64,000 bases of DNA from Pasteurella sp049670895 (GTDB lineage Bacteria; Pseudomonadota; Gammaproteobacteria; Enterobacterales; Pasteurellaceae): the NCBI RefSeq assembly GCF_049670895.1, contig NZ_CP187170.1; one strand, 5' to 3'. Under the pieces are notes generated by a model. The model did not search any database. It worked only from the letters and a program-made list of their open reading frames with translations, and was not told where the DNA came from. Positions 15,501-24,943 of the stretch are shown piece after piece. The translations under genes and the position numbers were made by a program. Every line of letters starts with the position of its first letter. The first letter of the stretch is position 1.

Positions 15501-18500
15501 ACACGTATTGATGGCGATACTATCAAAATCAAAATTGAGGAAGCTACTAAGCAAGCGATCGACAACGCCCTAAGTCAACAAGAGGCACAAAAAACCTACG
15601 AAACCAAAGAAAATGTCAGCAAAATTTCTGAAAAAGTGACCACACTTGAAGATGGCAAAATCACCTTTTATGCAGAAAAAGGATCAAATAACCACAGTAC
15701 GAAATTAGGTGGGAATATCACCATCAAAGCAGGTTCCTTTGATGATACAGGTAATACCTCCAACGCTCTTTACAATGCTAACAATCTTGCTACCACCATT
15801 GATAGCTCGGGCAATTTATTAATTGGTTTTAAAGCATCCCCAACCTTTGACAATATAAACGCCAACTCGCTCTCTATTCCTGTGGGTGGCTCAGATCAGA
15901 TTCAAATCACTCGGGATGGCATTAACGCAGGCAATAAGGCAATCACGCATGTTGGCAGTGGTGGCTCAATTGACAGCAATGCCGCCAATATTGGCGATGC
16001 CACACGCATTGCGGAAGAAAAAGCTAAGCATTTTGTCACCACAGTAAAATCGGATGATCACTCTATAACAGTAACAGGTGGAGATAACGATAAAAAAGAA
16101 TATAACCTGTCAGTCAATATGACAAAGGTAGCTCAAGATGTGAAATTTAAATATCGAGGTGACACAGGTGGAGATAAAACAAAAGCCTTGTCTGAAACCG
16201 TGGTATTTAAAGGTACAACCAATGAGATTGAAACAGAATCCACCGAGTCAGGTGTGAGCTTTAAATTGGCTGATGATGTCAAAAATAAGCTAGCAAAAGC
16301 AGATAAGTCCTTAAGCGAGGAAAAAGCCGCAGCCACTTATGAAACACAAAGCAATGTTAGCAATATCAAGAACAATCTTGAGGGGCAAATCAACACACTT
16401 AAAGAGAAACCACTGACATTTACCACACAAAATAACGGTTCCCTATCGAAAAAATTAGGGGAATCTGTAGCCATTGAAGGGGAAAATGGCATTGAAACGG
16501 CGGTGACGGACAGCAAAATCAAAGTCAAATTAACAGCTGATACCAAAAATAAGATTGATAATTCCTTAAGTAAAGAAGAGGCTGAAGAAAAATATGAAAC
16601 CAAAACAGGTGTCGACGACAAAATCAGACAATCCTTGAATACACAAACAATAGCCTACAAAGCGAACGCAATAGGCGATCACAACACCACCTTTGCACAA
16701 GGCTTTAATTTTAGCAATGGCGATAATACCAAAGCGGAAGTGGGCGGCAACGGTGTGGTGAAATTTAGCCTTAATAGCACATTGAGCAATATCACCTCCA
16801 TTGAAGGGCAAACGGGCAATGCCAAATTAACCTTTGGGGACAACCTTTCATTAAATAGCAAAAAATTAACAGGGCTTGCCAATGCCACAATAGATGCATT
16901 TAGCACCGATGCGGTAACAGGACAACAATTATTTGCGTTACAAGAAAAACCGCTCACATTTGCAGCCCAATCAGGCACTAATCTCAGCAAAAAATTGGGC
17001 GAGACTGTACGCTTTGAGGGCGTGAACGGGCTTTCTACCCTCACCCTGGGCGATAAGATCCAAATTAAAATTGAGGATAGCACCAAACAAAAGATCGATA
17101 ATGCCTTAAGCACGCAAGATGCCGAAGCAAAATACGAAACTAAAGCGAATGTTGACAAAATTTCGCAAAATATTACCGCACTTCAAAACGGTGTGATTAC
17201 CTTTAAAGCGGGTAAAGGCAATCAAACCCATGAAACCAAACTCGGTGGCAATATTACGATCAAAGCAGGATCGTTTGATAATGCTGGTACGCCGAATGTG
17301 GCTAATGCCCTTTACAGTGCCAACAACCTTGCCACCACCATTGATGGGGCAGGGAATTTATTGATTGGGTTTAAAGATTCGCCAACATTTAACCAACTGA
17401 CCGCTAACTCACTCACCATTCCGACTGGTGGAGCCAATCCAATTGTGATTAACCAAGATGGTATCAATGCAGGTGGGAAAACCATTAGTAATCTTGGCAG
17501 TGGTGGCGATGTAGGCACCAATGCAGCCAATATTGCGGATGCGAAAAAGATTGCCGATGAGACCGCCAAAAGATTAGCAACAACGGTTTCTGCGGCTAAT
17601 AACACTATTGTTATCAATGAAGAAGAAACTAACGGCAAAAAGAATTTCAACATTTCCGTGAATACCACGCAAATTTCAGAAGAAGTGAAATTGAAATATT
17701 CGGGTGATAGTGGCGAAGGTGAAAATAAACTGTCTGAAAGGGTTAAGTTTGAAGGCAATGCAGACATTGTGACCACAGCAGAAAACAATAAAGTCACCTT
17801 TACGTTATCCACGGATACAAAAGCCAAAATTGACAAAGGAAACAATGCCGTTCAAGACATTAAGATTGGTACAAAAGCGAATAATGACGATCAGTTAATC
17901 ACCTTAAATCAAACCCAAAACCGTTTCAATATTATCGGGGCTGATAATATCCAAACCGAGATTGAGGGTGCAAATATCACCGTAAAATTGGCAAAAGACA
18001 TTGCGGATTTAACCCGTGCGACCTTTGGGAACAATACAGATAAAACCACTTTAACCAAAGATGGTTTAACTCTCACTAATGGCGGTGAAAGTGTCGTATT
18101 AAATGATGAAGGGTTAAAATTTGGTGATAATACCAACGCCCCGTCTATTCATAAAACGGGGATCAATGCAGGCAATACGAGCATAAGCAATCTTCAGAAA
18201 GTAGAACCGACAAAGGATGGTAATGCGGCTGCCACCACAGGACAGGTTTATGACCTTAAAGAACAGCTTGATAATAAAACGCTGACATATAAAGCCAATG
18301 GCACGAATAATAAAACGGTTAAATTGTCGGACGGATTAGATTTTACCAATGGCACCAACACTAACACCACCATTGATGAAAAAGGCGTGGTGAAAGTGCA
18401 TGTGAACAGCACTTTAACAGGAATTGCTTCTATTTCTAATGATGGTTCAACCTTATCCATTGCCAATAATGGTTTTGATTTCGGCAATAAACCCCTTTCC

Positions 18501-21500
18501 AATGTGACAAAAGGATCCAAAAATGGCGATGTGGTGACCTATGATCAACTGCAACCACTTGCCAATGCACTGAATGCCACGGTAGGCTCAGACGGTGCCA
18601 TCACTGCCCCTTCTTATGCATTGAAATCAGGCAATGAGACGGCAACCACACACAATACCGTAGGCGGTGCATTAAACGCCTTAGACACAGCATTAAGTGA
18701 GGTTAAAAATACGGCGACCAATGCGATCAGTGAGTTGAAAGTCTTTGCAACATCAGGTAAAGAATTCAATGACACAAATGCGAATGTGACGCTAAATAAC
18801 CAAAATCCTCGCATTAATATCATTGGTGAACAGAATATTGAAACCAATGTAAGCGAAAATGACATCAAAATTAGTTTGAGCAAAAATATTTCCCTAGAAC
18901 AGATCACGCTTAGTAAAGATGGAAATCATACTACGATTGATGGTAACGGTATCCAAATTACAGGCGGTCCAACCCTAACCAAGTCAGGGTTGGATATGGC
19001 AAATAATACCATTAGCCAGCTGTCAAGTGGTATCACCAATGATCCTACTAAACAAGGGTTAGCCAAATTAGAGGGTGAAAATGGTGTGGATATTGCTAAA
19101 AATGCGGTTGCCGTGGAGGATCTGAAAAAATTAGGTTGGATTGTTGAAGCCGAGAAAACGGAAAATAATGAGAGTCAAGCCTTTAGCCATGCAGTTAATC
19201 ATGCCCATACTGTGAAATTTACAGGATCTGATGCGATCAAAATAACAGGTCAGCATGAAAATGGAATTAACACCCTCAAAGTGGATATTCAAAAAGCCAC
19301 ATTAAACAAGCAGGCGGATGGCAGCTATCATGTTAATACGGAAGATGAAAACAAACTATTAACCGCTAAAGATATCACTACGGCTTTAAATAACAGTGCC
19401 TTTAACGTCACCATTGGTCAGGAAACGGGAGCCGTGACCGACCAAGAAGGCAAAACGGAGCAGCCCATTCAGGCAGGCAATACCTTAACCTTGAAATCAG
19501 GCAAGAATCTAATCGTCAAACAGAATCAACACAATATCACCTTTGCCACAGCAGATAATGTGACCTTTACGCAAGTCAATGCCACAAGCCTTGTGGTGGG
19601 TGATCCTGCTCATGCGGATAAACAAACCACCCTCACCGCCAATGAGCATGGGCTAAGCCTCGGCAATAAAAAATTAACCGATATCGCCAAGGGTGGCAAA
19701 GATGCTGATGCCGTGAACGCCAAACAACTGCGTGAGGCAATCAATTTATTAGGTGGCGGTGCGACCTTAGGTGAAGATGGCAATATTACTGCCCCAACTT
19801 ATGCGTTAAAAACTGGGGCAGAGGCAAGTCATAACACAAAAAATTACACCAATGTCAGTGAAGCACTCACGGCGTTAGATAATGCGTTAGAGGATGCACA
19901 TTTAAGCTTAACAACCGATGGTACGACAGACGCGACAAATATCAATTTAAAGAAACAAAAATTAAAAGTCGTGGGTGAAAACGGCACAACCATTGCAATA
20001 AAAGATCAAACCATCACCATCGGTATTGATAGTGCTACTGTCGCTAAAAATACCGAGTTGTCTTATACCGCAAACAGTGCTAGCGATAAAAAGAAAATTA
20101 AACTATCCGATGGATTTAACTTCACAGACGGCACCAATACTCGTGCAGAAGTTGATGAACAAGGCGTAGTGAAATTTCATTTAAACAGCACCTTAACTGG
20201 CATTACCTCCATTAATGCGGGTGAAGCAGATAAAGCATCGCTCACCTTCAATAATGGCAACATTGCTATTTCAGGCAAGCTTACAGGCTTAACCGATGGT
20301 GCCATTTCTGATAGCAGTACGGATGTCATCACTGGCAAACAATTACACGGCAGTGTAGACAGTTTAGCCAAGGTATTGGGGGGCAGATCTAAAATCGATG
20401 CGAATGGAAAAGTGGTTGATACCGCATTTAGCATTACACAACCCAACGGCACGGCAAGCACTTATGATAATGTGACTTCGGCATTAGAGGCTGTCAGCAC
20501 CGCATTAAATTTACCCCTGACTTTTGCTGGGAACCAAGGCAATACCACCCGTAAACTCAATACCACCATAAAATTCTATGCTGGGTTAGATAACAACGCT
20601 TCGGCATCAAATAAAAACCTACGTACCAATGTGACAGAGGCTGGCGTTGAATTGTTGTTTGCCAACGCACCTGAATTTGACAGCATCAAATTAGGCAATA
20701 CGGGTCAACAGGTCAATTTATCCGTCGACAACGGCACACTGAAAGTGTCGGGAGCAAATGGCACCGATCCTGTTAAAATCAGTCATGTTGCCAACGGCAC
20801 CGCTGACAATGATGCTATCAATGCCAAACAATTTAAGGATCTCATCACGACCTTAGGCGGCGAAAGTAAACTCAATAATGATGGAACATTGACGGCACCA
20901 ACATACTCACTCAATGCAGGCAAAACCACACCCACCACCCACCATAATGTTAGCAGTGCGTTAAGTGCCTTGGATCATGCCATTACTAATATTGCTGATA
21001 CGGCATTATTAAGTTATCGAGCCAATGAGGGCGAAACCAAAACTGTGAGCCTCAAAACAGGGCTTCATTTCAAAAATGGGAAAAATTCTACCGCACTTGT
21101 TGAAGATAATGGTGTCGTTAAGGTGGATGTGAATACGACGCTCAATGACATGAGTGCGATTCATGGTGGCACGAATAAAGGCAGTCTCCTCTTTAATGAA
21201 AACAGCACTAAATTACAGGCAGGTGAAGATCAGCCAACCCTTGAACTAACACCTGCTCAGGCGATGATCAGTGGCGGGAAAGACAAGGCTTCAGCCACCT
21301 TTACCGACAACGCCAAAATCAGTGCTGGGGACAATAAAGCCAACCTTGAGTTAAAAGACAATGAAGGCACTTTGCAAGCGGGCAATGACACACAAGCCTC
21401 CGTGAAAGTAAAAGACAACCAAGCCACGCTCAGTGCAGGGAAAGATAAAGCCTCTGCCACCTTAGACAACAATGCCACCATCAGTTTGGGGGAAAATAAA

Positions 21501-24161
21501 GCCCAATTAGCCTTAACCGATACTGGGACGGCGGTATTATCTGCAGGTAAAGATAAAGCCCGCATCACCTTAGATGAGAAAGTGAACCTGAATGATCGTG
21601 TGATATCAGGGGTGAACAATGGTATTCAAGAGAAAGATGCGGTCAACCGATCACAACTGAATCCATTGGCAGAACTGCTCGGTGCCAACATTGATCCGAA
21701 TACAGGGGGGGTGAGCAAACCGACCTTTAGTTTAAATGCGGGCGAAACCACAAAAACCCATCACACCACCGTAGGCAGTGCTTTAACCGCCTTAGATGAT
21801 GCATTAACCAAAGTCAAATCCACGGCAGATAATGCCATTGCGACCTTTGAAGTGGGCGATGGCACCAAGAAATTGGATATCACCAAAACCAATAATCGTT
21901 TTGATATTGTGGGCAAAGACAATATTGAAACCCAAGTGGAGGGTAATAACATCAATGTGCGGTTGAAAAAAGATATTCAGGCGTTAGATAGCCTCACCTT
22001 TAATCAAGGCGATAAGCAAAGCACGGTGAAACTCGATAAAAATGGGTTCAGCATTACACCACTAGACAATCCGAGCACGGCTAATACCCTCAAAATTGTC
22101 GGTGATAAAAACGGTGGGACGATCACAGGCTTAGAAAACCGCACAACGGCAAACACAGATTATGGCACAGGTGATAACCTTGGGCGTGCTGCCACCGAAG
22201 GAGCGGTGAAGGAATTATCCAATCAGCTTGGACAATCCAATGATGAAATTAACAAGCTGAAACAAGGGGAATCGGGTCCTGTTGTCTATACTGATGCACA
22301 GGGTGAACCTTTGGTGAAAGTCAATGATAAATATTATTATGCGAAGGACATGGAAAATGGCACGCCGAAAGCAAATGCGACGGCGGTGGACAAACCGACT
22401 CACCTCAGCGTAAAAAATGCGGACGGTACCACAACCAACCCTGTCGTATTAGGTAACATTGGCAACGGCTTGGCAAAAGATCCACACAATCAGTTAATTC
22501 CTGCTCACCAACTCACCGCAGAACAACTACAAGCTCATCAACATCATGCTGTGAATGTGGCAGATCTCAAAGCCACCACCGATGCCTTAGTGGCATCAGG
22601 GATTCAAGTGGGGGCGAATACGGGGGGCAAGGTTACCCATAAATTGGGTCACCAAGTGGATATTCTCGGTGCGAAAGAGACCTTTACCGGCGAAATTGAC
22701 GGCGAACAGATTCAAGCCAGTGCGAAAAATATTCTGACCCAAGTGTCTCAAGATGCACAAGGAAAAACTACTGTACAAGTGGGCTTAGCCAAAGAAATCA
22801 AAGGGTTAGAAAAACTTGTTTTAACGGATAAAAGCTCGCCATCCAATCTTATTCTTGATGGCAAGAGCATTACACTAACGTCTTCTCATCATGGCGAAAA
22901 TCATCCTCTTCAATTAAGCCAAGACGAAGACGGTGGCAAATTAACAGGGCTTGCCAATCGAACCATGTCGAAAGACAACACCGCCCAATTTGGGGTAGGC
23001 GATAATGCAGGTCGTGCAGCCACTGAAGGGGCGGTGAAACAGCTTTATGATCAGGTAGAAAATGGCGAAATTGGTCCAATGGTATATACCGATCAGGCAG
23101 ATAAACGTCTCATCAAAGTGGGGGATCGCTATTACCGTGCAGAAGATGTGGTGGCAGGTCAACCAAAAACAGGGGCAAGTGCGGTAGAAAATCCAAGACT
23201 TTCTTTAAGAGATATTGATGGCTCCACGCAGCAAGGGGTTGTCCTTGCCAATCTTGCTCATGGTGATATTTCCGTTGGAAGTCAGCAAGCGGTGAATGGC
23301 GATCAATTGGCGGCGTTGGGTAAGGTGATCGGGGAAAACCACCTTGACATTCAAGCAGGTAAACAACAGTTAAAACCGAGCACCTTTGCAGATATGACAG
23401 GGGCGGATGGTACCGCTACCCCACCGAATAATATGGTGGATGCGATCCAGCACCTTCATCACACAGGCACAAAATATGCCAAAGTGAACGCACAAGGGGA
23501 AAGTGCACTTGCCAAAGGACAAGATGCTATCGCCATAGGATCCAGTGCGAAAGCAGAAGGTGATAAAGCAATTAGTATTGGTCAAGGGGCAAAAGCAGAA
23601 AGTGCTGGCAGTGTTGCCATTGGGGAAGGGGCAATTGCCAACCAAGCCAATGTACCACGCCCGTCGAAACAGGAATCTTACGGATTCCGTACTCATACCC
23701 CAGTAGCAGGACAAATGGGGCCGAATACCAAAGTATTATCGGTCGGTCGCCAAGGGGATGAACGTCAGATTCAACATGTTGCCCCTGGTGTGGTCAGTGC
23801 CACCTCTACGGATGCTGTAAATGGTAGCCAACTTTACCAAACGAACCAACACATCCTACACAACAGCCAAAAAATTGATAATTTGGCGGGGAATGTAAAA
23901 AATCTGTATGTGATCACAGGCAAAATTAAACAAGAAATGCGAAGTGGGGTGGCATCTGCCGTGGCAACTGCTAGCTTACCTGCCGCCTATATTCCAGGCA
24001 AAAGCTTGTTCTCCATTGCGGGCGGCTCCTTCCAAGGTGAACAAGCCGTTGCAGTGGGGCTATCACGTGTGTCGGATAATGGAAAAGTCATTTTTAAACT
24101 CAACACAGGTTATAGCAACGGCTCCACCACCATGGGGGTAGGTGCTGGCTTCCTATGGTAA
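12591..24161 (+). CDS. Giant trimeric autotransporter adhesin (YadA/Hsf/Hia type)
   Basis: 3,856 residues, a type Vc surface adhesin. The start carries the extended signal peptide region MNRIYKVKF...VVVSELARG type (1-25), then a hydrophobic core with likely cleavage near residue 63 (AVYA). YadA-like head repeats (S-I-A-L-G pattern) occupy about 124-240 and 334-380, each followed by a neck (STDAINGSQLY near 290 and 435). The long stalk holds ~511-residue super-repeats (from ~579), a short-period strand repeat (2883-3000) and two GPxVYT-type inserts near 3230 and 3500. A third head (3637-3687) and neck (near 3740) precede a coiled coil and the four-strand membrane anchor ending GVGAGFLW. The single open frame is intact. 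It is monocistronic between a long leader and a strong terminator. Binding target unknown. Confidence 0.95.
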   Translation: MNRIYKVKFSQVLNQFIVVSELARGKTKSTRQTPSSLTSTLKSTCHLFTLLIGATCYTEAVYAAKSVRDAGLSSVYIETNATSENAGNVDKGNILIGKLATVKTTRLANANNKSSNYSHAHSSNNIVIGSNTTSAGQRNIVLGLHAMTWGSDVASSSDQIAIGTNATAAGEASIALGLNTFTNSHNSIALGSRAHAGGVNAIALGKDSKAAINAVSIGPNANATFGYSIALGMNSITNQAATKEGNITVNGVSYDNSTGQVTDSSYLLSIGNANIKRQIKNVAPGKISATSTDAINGSQLYSIAKGLQDRVQTYFHVNSTQRQNKNYPNATAQANGTDAIAAGPNASTNANHAVALGASANATHKNAIALGANSKTGEVNLTHHDKLSFKTHSNTSQDKTFAGVAKTESGSLSIGQAGKERQIHHVAAGQVSADSTDAINGSQLYAVAKYTGFNILENGSAKSRVNNDNTVNFTHGSFTTAEVTGTSDTTIKFNVVTQNITSDSPATLVTSVGTNAGVALTADVVKAINHAGFKLQTNNGAITAVKNGDTLKFSEGKNINITQSGANITIKTVDSPEFTSLSIPTNGGRNNKITLGASGLDLSGKAITNVGTGGNNVNHAANIGDATRIAKEEAKRLATTVKSTDHSISITGGQGEQKEYNLSVNISKVAEGVKFKYSGNTGGNQEKALSETVSFQGTNNEIITTSTNEGVTFSLAEEVKTKLDKAENALSKTDAQNTYETKANVSNLKNDLEGKITELGNKSITFSTPHGSTSKKLGETLTLNGENGITTAVDNNIIKIRLDEQTKNKIDNALDKNTAASTYETQQNVTQKIDEAFRTKTLTYKANSQNNQTTTLGTGLDFTNGNNTRAEVAANGVVKFHLNQTLTGITSIGGDANQAQLTFGNELSLNNKKLMGLVDGGVNATSTEAVTGKQLHALQEKTLNITTQNSGQLSKKLGESLAIEGESGLSTRIDGDTIKIKIEEATKQAIDNALSQQEAQKTYETKENVSKISEKVTTLEDGKITFYAEKGSNNHSTKLGGNITIKAGSFDDTGNTSNALYNANNLATTIDSSGNLLIGFKASPTFDNINANSLSIPVGGSDQIQITRDGINAGNKAITHVGSGGSIDSNAANIGDATRIAEEKAKHFVTTVKSDDHSITVTGGDNDKKEYNLSVNMTKVAQDVKFKYRGDTGGDKTKALSETVVFKGTTNEIETESTESGVSFKLADDVKNKLAKADKSLSEEKAAATYETQSNVSNIKNNLEGQINTLKEKPLTFTTQNNGSLSKKLGESVAIEGENGIETAVTDSKIKVKLTADTKNKIDNSLSKEEAEEKYETKTGVDDKIRQSLNTQTIAYKANAIGDHNTTFAQGFNFSNGDNTKAEVGGNGVVKFSLNSTLSNITSIEGQTGNAKLTFGDNLSLNSKKLTGLANATIDAFSTDAVTGQQLFALQEKPLTFAAQSGTNLSKKLGETVRFEGVNGLSTLTLGDKIQIKIEDSTKQKIDNALSTQDAEAKYETKANVDKISQNITALQNGVITFKAGKGNQTHETKLGGNITIKAGSFDNAGTPNVANALYSANNLATTIDGAGNLLIGFKDSPTFNQLTANSLTIPTGGANPIVINQDGINAGGKTISNLGSGGDVGTNAANIADAKKIADETAKRLATTVSAANNTIVINEEETNGKKNFNISVNTTQISEEVKLKYSGDSGEGENKLSERVKFEGNADIVTTAENNKVTFTLSTDTKAKIDKGNNAVQDIKIGTKANNDDQLITLNQTQNRFNIIGADNIQTEIEGANITVKLAKDIADLTRATFGNNTDKTTLTKDGLTLTNGGESVVLNDEGLKFGDNTNAPSIHKTGINAGNTSISNLQKVEPTKDGNAAATTGQVYDLKEQLDNKTLTYKANGTNNKTVKLSDGLDFTNGTNTNTTIDEKGVVKVHVNSTLTGIASISNDGSTLSIANNGFDFGNKPLSNVTKGSKNGDVVTYDQLQPLANALNATVGSDGAITAPSYALKSGNETATTHNTVGGALNALDTALSEVKNTATNAISELKVFATSGKEFNDTNANVTLNNQNPRINIIGEQNIETNVSENDIKISLSKNISLEQITLSKDGNHTTIDGNGIQITGGPTLTKSGLDMANNTISQLSSGITNDPTKQGLAKLEGENGVDIAKNAVAVEDLKKLGWIVEAEKTENNESQAFSHAVNHAHTVKFTGSDAIKITGQHENGINTLKVDIQKATLNKQADGSYHVNTEDENKLLTAKDITTALNNSAFNVTIGQETGAVTDQEGKTEQPIQAGNTLTLKSGKNLIVKQNQHNITFATADNVTFTQVNATSLVVGDPAHADKQTTLTANEHGLSLGNKKLTDIAKGGKDADAVNAKQLREAINLLGGGATLGEDGNITAPTYALKTGAEASHNTKNYTNVSEALTALDNALEDAHLSLTTDGTTDATNINLKKQKLKVVGENGTTIAIKDQTITIGIDSATVAKNTELSYTANSASDKKKIKLSDGFNFTDGTNTRAEVDEQGVVKFHLNSTLTGITSINAGEADKASLTFNNGNIAISGKLTGLTDGAISDSSTDVITGKQLHGSVDSLAKVLGGRSKIDANGKVVDTAFSITQPNGTASTYDNVTSALEAVSTALNLPLTFAGNQGNTTRKLNTTIKFYAGLDNNASASNKNLRTNVTEAGVELLFANAPEFDSIKLGNTGQQVNLSVDNGTLKVSGANGTDPVKISHVANGTADNDAINAKQFKDLITTLGGESKLNNDGTLTAPTYSLNAGKTTPTTHHNVSSALSALDHAITNIADTALLSYRANEGETKTVSLKTGLHFKNGKNSTALVEDNGVVKVDVNTTLNDMSAIHGGTNKGSLLFNENSTKLQAGEDQPTLELTPAQAMISGGKDKASATFTDNAKISAGDNKANLELKDNEGTLQAGNDTQASVKVKDNQATLSAGKDKASATLDNNATISLGENKAQLALTDTGTAVLSAGKDKARITLDEKVNLNDRVISGVNNGIQEKDAVNRSQLNPLAELLGANIDPNTGGVSKPTFSLNAGETTKTHHTTVGSALTALDDALTKVKSTADNAIATFEVGDGTKKLDITKTNNRFDIVGKDNIETQVEGNNINVRLKKDIQALDSLTFNQGDKQSTVKLDKNGFSITPLDNPSTANTLKIVGDKNGGTITGLENRTTANTDYGTGDNLGRAATEGAVKELSNQLGQSNDEINKLKQGESGPVVYTDAQGEPLVKVNDKYYYAKDMENGTPKANATAVDKPTHLSVKNADGTTTNPVVLGNIGNGLAKDPHNQLIPAHQLTAEQLQAHQHHAVNVADLKATTDALVASGIQVGANTGGKVTHKLGHQVDILGAKETFTGEIDGEQIQASAKNILTQVSQDAQGKTTVQVGLAKEIKGLEKLVLTDKSSPSNLILDGKSITLTSSHHGENHPLQLSQDEDGGKLTGLANRTMSKDNTAQFGVGDNAGRAATEGAVKQLYDQVENGEIGPMVYTDQADKRLIKVGDRYYRAEDVVAGQPKTGASAVENPRLSLRDIDGSTQQGVVLANLAHGDISVGSQQAVNGDQLAALGKVIGENHLDIQAGKQQLKPSTFADMTGADGTATPPNNMVDAIQHLHHTGTKYAKVNAQGESALAKGQDAIAIGSSAKAEGDKAISIGQGAKAESAGSVAIGEGAIANQANVPRPSKQESYGFRTHTPVAGQMGPNTKVLSVGRQGDERQIQHVAPGVVSATSTDAVNGSQLYQTNQHILHNSQKIDNLAGNVKNLYVITGKIKQEMRSGVASAVATASLPAAYIPGKSLFSIAGGSFQGEQAVAVGLSRVSDNGKVIFKLNTGYSNGSTTMGVGAGFLW
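14326..17900 (+). repeat. About 1.53-kb super-repeats in the adhesin stalk
   Basis: The marker AATATTGGCGATGCCACACG recurs at offset 1,533 (block starts 14448 and 15981), and its divergent counterpart appears 1,542 bases later (17523). The SL(S/T)IP motif starts the units near 14326, 15863 and 17405. Units are therefore about 511-514 residues: two full copies and a partial third. They are diverged but clearly collinear. Confidence 0.8.
21240..21590 (+). repeat. Short-period strand repeat in the adhesin stalk
   Basis: Residues about 2883-3000 hold five to six variants of a roughly 20-residue unit with the pattern S-A-G-x-D-K-A-x-A-T-L-x-D-N-x-A (for example ISGGKDKASATFTDNAK, LSAGKDKASATLDNNAT, LSAGKDKARITLDEK). 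It looks like stacked beta strands instead of coiled coil. Confidence 0.7.
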
Positions 24162-24185
24162 ATCTCACATAATCTTCACCACACA

Positions 24186-24219
24186 AACACCTGAAAACAA
24201 CACATTCAGGTGTTTTTTT
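24186..24219 (+). terminator. Rho-independent terminator of the adhesin gene
   Basis: AACACCTGAA (24186-24195) pairs with TTCAGGTGTT (24205-24214) around a 9-base loop, followed by a run of T to 24219. It lies 25 bases after the adhesin stop codon. Confidence 0.92.
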
Positions 24220-24356
24220 ATGGCGTTACTGCGATAAAAGAAAGATTATGACAATGAAAACAATAGGCAATCCCCACGTTATTCCCTGTAAGCCTTGTTT
24301 ATCCGTCACGTCTAACCCTATATATCAAACGACACAAAAAAGATGGAGAGAAAAAA

Positions 24357-24782
24357 ATGAATACATGGAGAGTGAAATTCCAACAATCTAACCTAGATAT
24401 GCACATTTTACGCCTGAGCGTAATTATCTTATTTGCTGTATTTGGCAACACCAAATGGTTTGACTTTGAAGTGGAAGTGCTAAAACCCCTTATTTCCAAC
24501 AGTTGGCTTCACTTTTTATACGACCTTTTTGGCTTCCATTACACCAGCTATTTACTCGGCGTGGTAGAAAGCATTGCCTATCTTGCCTTAATCATCGGCA
24601 TATTCAAACCTAAATACGGTTTAATCGGAAGTGCCTTAGTGTTCATCACCGCCTTAGTGACCGTCAGCTTACTGCCTCAATTAGGTTTTAATGGCTTTGT
24701 TTTCAAAGACATTTTATTAATCGGCATGGCTCTCGTGTTATTTAAATATGATTTAAATCGAGCATACCCGTTGAAACACTAA
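24357..24782 (+). CDS. DUF417 (YkgB/RclC-like) inner-membrane protein
   Basis: 141 residues with four predicted membrane helices (about 18-34, 56-78, 83-101, 108-130). The signature WFDFEVEVLKPLISNSWL (about 38-55) and the VVESIAYLALIIGIFKP block fit the DUF417 family, whose E. coli member RclC belongs to the reactive chlorine response. That role is family knowledge and the rclA/rclB partners are not next to it here. GGAGAG precedes the ATG. It is a single-gene unit bounded by terminators on both sides. Confidence 0.8.
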   Translation: MNTWRVKFQQSNLDMHILRLSVIILFAVFGNTKWFDFEVEVLKPLISNSWLHFLYDLFGFHYTSYLLGVVESIAYLALIIGIFKPKYGLIGSALVFITALVTVSLLPQLGFNGFVFKDILLIGMALVLFKYDLNRAYPLKH

Positions 24783-24786
24783 TATA

Positions 24787-24819
24787 AAAAATGGAAAGGC
24801 GTTTAACCTTTCCATTTTT
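24787..24819 (+). terminator. Rho-independent terminator after the DUF417 gene
   Basis: AAAAATGGAAAGG (24787-24799) pairs with CCTTTCCATTTTT (24807-24819) around CGTTTAA. The symmetrical A and T ends let it also serve transcripts from the opposite strand. Confidence 0.88.
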
Positions 24820-24943
24820 TCTTTTTCCTCATTACTGCCCTTCTCTGCTTAAAGTGCGGTCATTTTTTCACGAGTTTATGACATCATCTCCCCACATCGC
24901 TAACCCATCAAAAGGCAAATAACAACCAGAAAGCAGCATCTGC

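Noticed and set aside
14094..23714. Many long open frames antisense to the adhesin
   Set aside because: They follow the repeated codon pattern of the sense gene, have no ribosome-binding sites, and no protein-like domains.
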